From the NCBI RefSeq assembly GCF_013372165.1, contig NZ_CP053828.1, positions 1,054,001 to 1,118,000 of the forward strand: a stretch of DNA of 64,000 bases, given 5' to 3'. Positions 7,641 to 14,269 of the stretch are shown piece after piece. Source of the DNA: Campylobacter hyointestinalis subsp. lawsonii (GTDB lineage Bacteria; Campylobacterota; Campylobacteria; Campylobacterales; Campylobacteraceae). The notes below the pieces were generated by a model. The model worked only from the letters and a program-made list of their open reading frames with translations, was not told the origin of the DNA and did not search any database. Numbering within the stretch: position 1 is the first letter of the stretch; each line of letters starts with the position of its first letter. A program made the translations under genes and the position numbers.

Positions 7641-9317
7641 TTACTCCAAAATCATATTATAGATCGCAGCACCTGCTGGAACCATCGGTAAAACGTTTTC
7701 AAATCTATCTATCTTTACTTCTATAACGCTAACAGTATCGCTTTTTAAAGCTGTTTGCAAGGCTTTTTTAAATTCATCTTTTGTTTCTACGCTAAATCCT
7801 ATCCCGCCAAAGCCTTCGCAGACTTTTACAAAATCAGGCTGCAACTCAAGATCTGTATTTGAGTAACGTCCGCCGTAAAAAAATGTTTGCCACTGACGAA
7901 CCATTCCTAAGAAGTTGTTATTTAAAACTATATTTATAACTCTTTTTTTATTAGCGCTCAAAGTCATAAGCTCTTGAACATTCATAAGAAATCCGCCGTC
8001 CCCACTTACTGCGATGACTGGCTTATCACTTCCAAATGCTGCGCCCATAGCAGAAGGTAGGCCAAAGCCCATAGTGCCTAATCCACCGCTTGTAAGAAGC
8101 TGTCTTGGATGATTAAACGGATAAAACTGCGCAACCCACATTTGGTGCTGTCCGACATCTGTTGCTATGATAGCATCATCGCCTACTATGTTAGCTATAT
8201 TTTGTACTACCCACTGCGGTTTTAGCACATCATCGCTATCTTTAAAACAAAGCGGATGAAGATTTTCGTAGATTTTTATCTGATCTCTCCACGAAGCGAA
8301 ATTCGCAGGATCTAGATCTATTTTATTATTTAGTTCTATCATAACATTTTTTAGATCTCCGACTATAGGAAACTCAGCATTTACTATCTTACCGATACTG
8401 CTTGGATCTATATCTACGTGTATGACTTTAGCGTTTTTGCCAAATTCACTAAGTTTGCCAGTTACTCTATCATCAAATCTTGCGCCAAAACAGATGATAA
8501 GATCAGCTTCGCTAAGAGCCATATTTGCAGCGTAACTTCCGTGCATTCCTACCATACCTAAATTTAGCTCATCATCACTTCTTAAAACTCCAAGAGCCAT
8601 AAGCGTCTCTACTGCTGGTATCTTTGTTTTTGATATAAATTTTCTTATCTCATCGCTTGAATTACTACTTACAGCCCCACCGCCTATATATACTATAGGT
8701 TTTTTTGATTTTGCTATGGCCTCACAAGCTTTTTTGATCTGATTTGGATGACCTTTTGTATTTGGTTTATACGTTTGCATCTTTATCTCATCAGGGTATT
8801 TAAACTCGCCTATTGCAGCAGTAACGTCTTTTGGTATATCTATATGCACAGGTCCTGGTCTGCCAGACCTTGCTATATAAAAAGCTTGTTTTAGCACAAG
8901 TGGAAGTTCATCTACTGTCTTAACTAAAAAATTATGTTTTACACAAGGACGCGAAATGCCTACCGCATCTATCTCTTGAAAGGCATCTGTACCTATGAGC
9001 GGCAATGCGACTTGACCGCTTATGAGCACCAGTGGAATCGAATCAGCATAAGCAGTAGCAAGTCCTGTGACGGCATTTGTAAAACCAGGACCACTTGTAA
9101 CAAAAGCAACACCCACTTTTCCTGTAGCTCTAGCATATCCATCAGCTGCATGAACTGCTGCTTGTTCGTGACGAGTAAGTATATGAGTAAAATAATTTTG
9201 CTTATAAGTCTCATCATATATATTTAAAGCTGCCCCACCAGGATAGCCAAAAACAACACTAACTCCTTCGTGCTTTAATGCTTCACTAATCATCTGTGAA
9301 CCATTTAATTTTTTCAT
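7641..9317 (-). CDS. ilvB: Acetolactate synthase large (catalytic) subunit
   Basis: A ThDP-dependent enzyme of 558 residues that condenses two pyruvates, or pyruvate with 2-oxobutyrate, in the first step of branched-chain amino acid synthesis. The N-terminal domain carries FGYPGGAALNIYD and the catalytic Glu in HEQAAVHAADGYAR. The ThDP/Mg site is GDGGFLMNVQELMTL...NNNFLGMVRQWQ near residue 440. I place the start at the ATG preceded by AAAGGTGG; a frame extending 9 codons further upstream lacks such a site. It is the first gene of ilvB-ilvH-lpxD. Confidence 0.96.
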   Translation of the reverse strand: MKKLNGSQMISEALKHEGVSVVFGYPGGAALNIYDETYKQNYFTHILTRHEQAAVHAADGYARATGKVGVAFVTSGPGFTNAVTGLATAYADSIPLVLISGQVALPLIGTDAFQEIDAVGISRPCVKHNFLVKTVDELPLVLKQAFYIARSGRPGPVHIDIPKDVTAAIGEFKYPDEIKMQTYKPNTKGHPNQIKKACEAIAKSKKPIVYIGGGAVSSNSSDEIRKFISKTKIPAVETLMALGVLRSDDELNLGMVGMHGSYAANMALSEADLIICFGARFDDRVTGKLSEFGKNAKVIHVDIDPSSIGKIVNAEFPIVGDLKNVMIELNNKIDLDPANFASWRDQIKIYENLHPLCFKDSDDVLKPQWVVQNIANIVGDDAIIATDVGQHQMWVAQFYPFNHPRQLLTSGGLGTMGFGLPSAMGAAFGSDKPVIAVSGDGGFLMNVQELMTLSANKKRVINIVLNNNFLGMVRQWQTFFYGGRYSNTDLELQPDFVKVCEGFGGIGFSVETKDEFKKALQTALKSDTVSVIEVKIDRFENVLPMVPAGAAIYNMILE

Positions 9318-9345
9318 AATTCCACCTTTGTATAAAAATGCCAAA

Positions 9346-9351
9346 ATTATA
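9346..9351 (-). promoter_or_regulatory. Putative -10 box for ilvB-ilvH-lpxD
   Basis: Minus-strand sequence GTTATAATTTTG lies 28 bases before the ilvB ATG. No clear attenuator or leader peptide is visible. Confidence 0.5.
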
Positions 9352-9417
9352 ACGTTAGTTTAGTTAAGTAAAATTAAAAGAGTATAAAAATATAAGATAA
9401 AAAACCAAATTTATAGT

Positions 9418-9446
9418 AGTAAATGTGTGTTTTTTACACATTTACT
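9418..9446 (-). terminator. Hairpin after flgH
   Basis: AGTAAATGTGT and ACACATTTACT form a perfect 11-bp stem with a 7-base loop, starting 26 bases beyond the flgH stop. The minus-strand flank is AT-rich with only a short U run. Confidence 0.6.
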
Positions 9447-9472
9447 AAATAAATTAGGTCATATACAAGAAA

Positions 9473-10183
9473 TTAAAAAGGCCAGATAGCTTCTAAAAGA
9501 CTTGTTCCCCAAGGTTTTTTAGTAGCACGCGCTATCTCGCCTTCTGTTTTATAGAGAATTTTGGCATCAGCTATGTATTTTGACTCTATCTCATTTTTTT
9601 GGCTGATATCATAAGGTCTTATAACTCCACTTATTTGTATGATCTGCTTTTCATTATTTACAAGAAGTTCTTTACTGCCTTCTATAAAATAATTTCCATT
9701 ATTTAAAACTTTTATGATTCTAGCTGAAATAGTCGTATTAAATGCCTCGTCTCTGCTATTACTACCGCTTCCGCTGTATTGATTTGAGCCACCACCGCTA
9801 AATCCAATTCCTGCTATTTTATTGACATCTCTTAAAGGTCCGCTAAGCGGTGAGCCCTCTGGCGTAGTAAATGCTCCGCCGTTTAAAGATATAGTGCTAT
9901 CTCTTTCAGTAGCTTTATTTGCCTTTGATGTTTGACTTGTAGTTTCTTCTATGACTACAGTTACTATATCATTGACATTCATAGCTTTTCTATCTGAAAA
10001 TAGCGGATTATCCCCTCTACCAAACAGACTTCCTAGATTGCTTTGTCCAAGTCCGTTCTCTCTTGATGGTAGCTCTTCTACATAAACAGGGGGTTGCATA
10101 GATATCTTTGGATCAGTGCCAGTAGCACAACCTGCAAACGCAAACACAGACAAAATTGAAATAAAAATATATTTTGTTTTCAT
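9473..10183 (-). CDS. flgH: Flagellar L-ring protein FlgH
   Basis: A 236-residue outer-membrane lipoprotein with a signal peptide ending FAGC, so lipidation is at Cys19. The domain shows the family segments SLFGRGDNPLFSDRKAMNVNDIVTVVIEETTSQTSKANKAT and, near residue 165, NGNYFIEGSKELLVNNEKQIIQISGVIRP. It forms the bushing through which the flagellar rod crosses the outer membrane. A near-consensus sigma-54 promoter lies upstream, as expected for a rod/hook-stage gene. Confidence 0.95.
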   Translation of the reverse strand: MKTKYIFISILSVFAFAGCATGTDPKISMQPPVYVEELPSRENGLGQSNLGSLFGRGDNPLFSDRKAMNVNDIVTVVIEETTSQTSKANKATERDSTISLNGGAFTTPEGSPLSGPLRDVNKIAGIGFSGGGSNQYSGSGSNSRDEAFNTTISARIIKVLNNGNYFIEGSKELLVNNEKQIIQISGVIRPYDISQKNEIESKYIADAKILYKTEGEIARATKKPWGTSLLEAIWPF

Positions 10184-10217
10184 AATATACCTTAAATATA
10201 AATATGCTACAATGCTT

Positions 10218-10235
10218 AAGCAAATTAAGTTCCAA
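10218..10235 (-). promoter_or_regulatory. Sigma-54 promoter of flgH
   Basis: On the minus strand the sequence reads TTGGAAC-TTAAT-TTGCTT, with GG and GC dinucleotides spaced as -24/-12 elements. This equals the Campylobacter RpoN consensus. It ends 35 bases before the flgH ATG. RpoN control of flgH by FlgR/FlgS is known in C. jejuni. Confidence 0.88.
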
Positions 10236-10250
10236 AACTAGGAGAAGAGT

Positions 10251-11651
10251 ATGCTAAGGGCTATTTATGTTTTAAATTCAGACTTTAGAAATGAAGATTT
10301 TAAACAAAAATTGTTGGAAAAATTAAGCAGTACGTATAAGAAAATTGTCACATTTCTACCTATCGGAGAAAATAATGTGAAAAATAGTAACACTATTTTT
10401 GAAGAAAATCAAGCAAAATTATATTTACTAAATTCAAAACAAAATGAACTAATCAAAAACGTTATAACAGAATTTGACAAAATAGACGCTGATTTCATTA
10501 TAGTAGTAGGTGGATTTATAGAAACTCTAGACGATAGCTTAGCTAGAAATTTAAATGCGCCATTCCTACTTTCAAAAGATACCAAATTTAAAAAAGGGAC
10601 GCTAAATTTCACTGTTTTAAATGATATAGAAGAGATATTTAGCACTAGTAGCAACGCTATGACGCCTCTTAGATTTGAAAATCTACTTTATAAAAAAGCT
10701 AGGTCAAATTTAAAAACAGTAGTCCTACCTGAAAGTGACGATGAACGCATACTCAAAGCATCTGCTATCTTGCTTGAAAACAAAGCAGTAAATATAGTCC
10801 TTTTAGGTGATAAATACCAAATAAACAAAAAAGCTCGTCAATACGGACTAAATTTAGAAGATATAAAGGTCTATGATCCGCAAAATAGTGATCTTAGCGA
10901 TGAATTTGCCACTACTTTATACGAACTTAGACGCGAAAAAGGAATGACTAAAGAAAAAGCTAGTGAGCTTATGAAAGATAGAACGTATTTTGGAACTATG
11001 CTAGTATATAAGGGCATATGCGATGCTATGGTAAGTGGAGCTAGCACTACTACAGCAGAGACTATAAGACCAGCACTTCAATTTATAAAAATGAAACCGG
11101 GCATTAGCACAGTTAGTGGTAGTTTTATAATGTGTTTAGATACCAAAATTCAGCTTTTTGCAGACTGCGCCATCACGCCTAATCCTACAGCCGATCAGCT
11201 TGCTAGCATAGCTATAAGTACAGCCAAAACGGCACGTGATTTTGGTTTAGAACCTAAAGTCGCTATGCTCAGCTACTCAACAGGCAGTAGCGGAAGCGGG
11301 GAAGACGTAAAATTTGTTGAAACTGCTACACAAAAGGCCAAAGCCCTAGCACCAAATTTAGATATCGAAGGCCCTATCCAGTTTGATGCCGCAGTAGATT
11401 TAGGCGTGGCTAAAAAGAAACTTCCAAACTCAAAAGTCGCAGGAGTCGCAAATACATTTATATTTCCAAATTTAAATTGTGGAAATATCACGTATAAAGC
11501 CGTCCAAAGAAGTGCAAACGCCGTTGCTATCGGACCTATACTTCAAGGACTAAACAAACCAGTAAATGACCTAAGCCGCGGCTGTTTGGTAGAAGATATA
11601 GTAAATACCGTCCTAATTAGTGCAATTCAATCTCAAGGAGAAAACATATGA
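10251..11651 (+). CDS. pta: Phosphate acetyltransferase
   Basis: The protein (466 aa) interconverts acetyl-CoA and acetyl phosphate. The catalytic PTA_PTB domain fills residues ~145-460: it begins KTVVLPESDDERILKA and shows SGASTTTAETIRPALQ, MLSYSTGSSGSGEDV and GVANTFIFPNLNCGNI. The N-terminal 140 residues are a shortened version of the P-loop/DRTGG region of long Pta proteins and no P-loop is visible, so allosteric features of long Pta may be lost. The ribosome binding site is AGGAGA. It overlaps ackA by 4 bases. Confidence 0.93.
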   Translation: MLRAIYVLNSDFRNEDFKQKLLEKLSSTYKKIVTFLPIGENNVKNSNTIFEENQAKLYLLNSKQNELIKNVITEFDKIDADFIIVVGGFIETLDDSLARNLNAPFLLSKDTKFKKGTLNFTVLNDIEEIFSTSSNAMTPLRFENLLYKKARSNLKTVVLPESDDERILKASAILLENKAVNIVLLGDKYQINKKARQYGLNLEDIKVYDPQNSDLSDEFATTLYELRREKGMTKEKASELMKDRTYFGTMLVYKGICDAMVSGASTTTAETIRPALQFIKMKPGISTVSGSFIMCLDTKIQLFADCAITPNPTADQLASIAISTAKTARDFGLEPKVAMLSYSTGSSGSGEDVKFVETATQKAKALAPNLDIEGPIQFDAAVDLGVAKKKLPNSKVAGVANTFIFPNLNCGNITYKAVQRSANAVAIGPILQGLNKPVNDLSRGCLVEDIVNTVLISAIQSQGENI

Positions 11652-12847
11652 AAATCTTAGTTATAAACTCAGGTAGTAGCTCTATCAAATTTAAACTTTA
11701 TGATATGCAAAACAAAATAGCTATTTGTAAAGGCTTGATAGAACAGATAGGCTCTAAAAACTCACACGCAAAACTAATAGTCCTAAAAACCGGTGAAAGC
11801 TTCGAAAAATTTGGAGAGATTGAAAATCACGGTATCGGCATAGATATAATGAATGAGCTTTTATTTGTCAGTCACACACTAAAAAGCTTAGATGAGATAG
11901 ACGGCGTAGGACACAGAGTAGTTCAAGGTGCTGATCTCTTTGATGATGCTGTTTTGATAGACGAAAAAGTTATGAAAACAATTGAAGAGTTAATCCCTCT
12001 AGCCCCACTTCACAACCCCGCTCATCTTGCCGGTATGAAAGAGACTTTAAAAGTCAGACCAGACATTCCAAACGTAGCAGTTTTTGATACTGTATTTCAT
12101 CAAACTATGCCAAAAAGCTCATATATGTATCCGCTTCCTTTAGAGTTTTATGAAAAATACAAAATAAGACGTTATGGCGCACACGGAACTAGCCACAACT
12201 TTGTAGCAAGGCAAGGTGCAAAGATACTAGGAATTGATTTTGATAAGTTTAGCTGTATTACGCTGCACCTTGGAAGTGGTGCAAGCATAACAGCCATAAA
12301 AGACGGAAAATGTATAGATACAAGTATGGGTCTTACGCCTCTTGAGGGACTTATGATGGGGACAAGGTGTGGCAGTATCGACCCTGCTATAGTTCCGTTT
12401 CTGATGAAAAATGCAAATTTAAGTGGCGAAGAGATAGATACCATAATGAACAAAAAAAGCGGACTTTTAGCTATAAGTGGCACAAATGATATGCGTGAGA
12501 TAGAAGCTAAAATGGACGCAGGCGATGAAAATGCCAAACTCGCTTTTGATATGTTTGTATTGCGTATCAAAAAATATATAGGCGCATATATAGCAATTCT
12601 TGGCGAGATAAACGCTATCATATTTACAGCAGGTATCGGCGAAAACGATGCTAGGATCAGAGAAGCCGTTTGTAGCGGTTTAGAGATTTTTGGTATCAGA
12701 ATGGATAAAAATAAAAATAGCGTCTTGTTAGACGAACCTAGAAGAGTTGGGCTACCTGAGACTAAAGTCCGTATCATCATAGTGCCTACTGATGAAGAGC
12801 TAGCTATCGCTGAAGATACTGTTCGTATCATCGAAAATTTAAAATAG
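11648..12847 (+). CDS. ackA: Acetate kinase
   Basis: The 399-residue length is normal. It contains the acetokinase signatures VINSGSSSIKFKL at the N-terminus and GHRVVQGADLF, the HGTSHNFVARQGA catalytic region near residue 180, and FTAGIGENDARIRE near 325. It converts acetyl phosphate and ADP to acetate and ATP, completing overflow acetate formation or acetate uptake with Pta. ATGA coupling to pta and the ribosome binding site AAGGAGAA within the end of pta indicate one operon. Confidence 0.97.
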   Translation: MKILVINSGSSSIKFKLYDMQNKIAICKGLIEQIGSKNSHAKLIVLKTGESFEKFGEIENHGIGIDIMNELLFVSHTLKSLDEIDGVGHRVVQGADLFDDAVLIDEKVMKTIEELIPLAPLHNPAHLAGMKETLKVRPDIPNVAVFDTVFHQTMPKSSYMYPLPLEFYEKYKIRRYGAHGTSHNFVARQGAKILGIDFDKFSCITLHLGSGASITAIKDGKCIDTSMGLTPLEGLMMGTRCGSIDPAIVPFLMKNANLSGEEIDTIMNKKSGLLAISGTNDMREIEAKMDAGDENAKLAFDMFVLRIKKYIGAYIAILGEINAIIFTAGIGENDARIREAVCSGLEIFGIRMDKNKNSVLLDEPRRVGLPETKVRIIIVPTDEELAIAEDTVRIIENLK

Positions 12848-12865
12848 CAAATAAATTTAAACTTT

Positions 12866-12910
12866 AGATGAGCTAGACAAAAGACAGGTCGCTTGACTTG
12901 GCGGTCTAGC
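12866..12910 (-). repeat. Nested-hairpin repeat, copy 2
   Basis: This is the reverse complement of the unit at 6100-6144, with only two differences: one in the 4-base loop and one that turns an A-T pair of the inner stem into a G-T wobble. The outer GCTAGAC/GTCTAGC stem is unchanged. It lies just after ackA, as copy 1 lies after dedA. Confidence 0.7.
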
Positions 12911-12991
12911 AAACTATAAAAACAGAGTTTTTAACATATCAAATTTAAATTTTATTCTTTTTTTTGCTTGTATTTTAGCTTACAAGTTCGC

Positions 12992-12997
12992 TATAAT
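12992..12997 (+). promoter_or_regulatory. Putative -10 box for the 13018 gene pair
   Basis: CGCTATAATTC lies 20 bases before the start codon, followed by the ribosome binding site AAAAGGA. Confidence 0.5.
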
Positions 12998-13017
12998 TCA
13001 AGCAAAAAAGGATAAAT

Positions 13018-13338
13018 ATGGCAATTGATTATGCAAAATATTCAAATATGAATGAAAGACAGCTTTTAAATTCTTTACTAAATGCTGAAAAAAAAGAAGC
13101 CAAATTAAAAGCTGAATTACAAGAAAAATTAAAAGATAGCAAAGAGCTAATTAAGTTTTTAAAAGCAAAACTAAATGAAAAACTTAATAAAGAAAAAAAC
13201 TACACGATTGAAACTTCACCTGCACTTAATACAATCAAAAAAAGCTTTGATAATTTACCAAAATTAGAGCAAGAACAGCTAAAAAATGAACTAGAAGCAT
13301 TATTAAATAATAATGAACCAAAAGGAATTATAAAATGA
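13018..13338 (+). CDS. Small helical protein, probable antitoxin partner of a decayed RelE-like toxin
   Basis: The protein (106 aa) is Lys/Glu/Leu-rich and predicted almost fully helical, with coiled-coil-like heptads at about residues 15-60. I recognise no domain. It has its own -10 box and a good ribosome binding site. Its stop codon overlaps, in an ATGA junction, the start of a frame whose remains resemble a RelE/ParE toxin. An antitoxin role is inferred from that arrangement only. A DNA-binding motif is not obvious. Confidence 0.5.
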   Translation: MAIDYAKYSNMNERQLLNSLLNAEKKEAKLKAELQEKLKDSKELIKFLKAKLNEKLNKEKNYTIETSPALNTIKKSFDNLPKLEQEQLKNELEALLNNNEPKGIIK

Positions 13339-13603
13339 AAATAATAATTCCTAAAAATGTAGATAAATATTTATCAAAACAATTCAAAGGAGACCCAAAA
13401 ATATTCATTTAATTAGACTATTTTTAGACACAAAACTAGCTAAATCGGACAATCCTACAAGGCTACCAAATTGTAAAAAACTTCAAGGATATGAAAAACA
13501 TTATCGTTGAAAAATTAAAGACTATAGGATTATCGGAATTGTAGAAAATGATATTTTAACAATAGAGATTATAAAAATTACCACACGAGAAAACGCCTAT
13601 TAA
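13335..13603 (+). pseudogene. Decayed RelE/ParE-superfamily toxin
   Basis: The frame begins MKIIIPKNVDKYLSKQF and breaks at an A5 run near 13401. One more A would restore a frame reading NIHLIRLFLDTKLA and then LPNCKKLQGYEKHYR. A TGA follows where a Trp or Arg codon is expected, and then KIKDYRIIGIVEN and LTIEIIKITTRENAY to a TAA. The string KL.GY..HYR..I.DYRIIG is characteristic of RelE-type mRNA interferases. With at least one frameshift and one nonsense codon it should be inactive. Confidence 0.65.
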
Positions 13604-13769
13604 TAAGTGCGATTTTAAGCATAAATTTTAAAAAATCTGTATAGTTTCAAGTCTTTCACAGCTCAACAACAAAATTACGCCATAACTCATAGCCAATAGA
13701 AATTTAAAAATCAAATTTAGCAAATACAATTTATAAATTTGCCGTGCGAAGTAAAAAAACCTAAATTTA

Positions 13770-13893
13770 GTCCGCTTTAGCCGGACGGATAACTTTAGTG
13801 CGTTTCCAAAACAAGCGAATGCGACGGCTTTAGCCGAGGTTTCTATGAAAGTGCTAAACTTTGGTCGCAAAGGTGAGCTAAGCTCACCTGCGA
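13770..13893. other. Cluster of three GC-rich hairpins
   Basis: GTCCG-CTTTAGC-CGGAC (13770-13786), CGGC-TTTA-GCCG (13825-13836) and AGGTGAGCT-A-AGCTCACCT (13871-13889), the last flanked by TCGC/GCGA, stand out in otherwise very AT-rich DNA. CTTTAGCC occurs in both of the first two loops. No coding frame explains the region. It could be a structured RNA, a repeat of the species or the ends of a lost element. Confidence 0.45.
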
Positions 13894-13940
13894 ATTAAAA
13901 AATAAAAATAAAAATGCCAAACTGGGAAGGGGTTGGGATT

Positions 13941-13999
13941 TTTAAGGGATAGGGGAAACTGTTTTGGCTTTCAAATTTTAGTTTCCCCTGTCCCTTAAA
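13941..13999. repeat. 20-bp inverted repeat with 19-base loop
   Basis: TTTAAGGGATAGGGGAAACT and AGTTTCCCCTGTCCCTTAAA pair over 20 bases with a single T-G wobble. On the plus strand the second arm is followed by AAAGAAAAG and later a T run, so it could stop transcription. It lies in a 666-base gap without genes. Confidence 0.6.
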
Positions 14000-14123
14000 G
14001 AAAAGAATTTTTATTAGTATTATCAAGAGCAATATTATACGTTTTTACTTTTACAAATTTACCATTTTTTCTTAAGAAAATATAAAAAAGTCATTAAATT
14101 TTAAAAAAATCACTTTCTTCCTA

Positions 14124-14132
14124 CCCCCCCCC
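14124..14132. repeat. C9 tract in non-coding DNA
   Basis: Nine C bases lie about 100 bases before the -10 box of the autotransporter. No frame passing through the tract on either strand looks like a gene. It may be a relic of a former phase-variable gene. Confidence 0.6.
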
Positions 14133-14229
14133 ATATCCAAACACTGCATTATGAAACATTCAAAGTATGCAATATTCGTTATCGAAAATAAATTTTAAAC
14201 AAAAATTGCTTTTTATGCTATTTATATGC

Positions 14230-14235
14230 TATACT
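14230..14235 (+). promoter_or_regulatory. Putative -10 box of the phase-variable autotransporter
   Basis: ATGCTATACTTTC lies 34 bases before the ATG, and AAGGAGAAATT gives a strong ribosome binding site. The gene therefore has normal start signals even though its frame is broken. Confidence 0.5.
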
Positions 14236-14269
14236 TTCGCCCTATTCAATAAATTTTTAAGGAGAAATT

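Noticed and set aside
12172-12912. Long minus-strand open frame opposite ackA (246 codons)
   Set aside because: It is antisense to a certain gene, has low-complexity Ser/Ile-rich content typical of a mirrored frame, and has no ribosome binding site.
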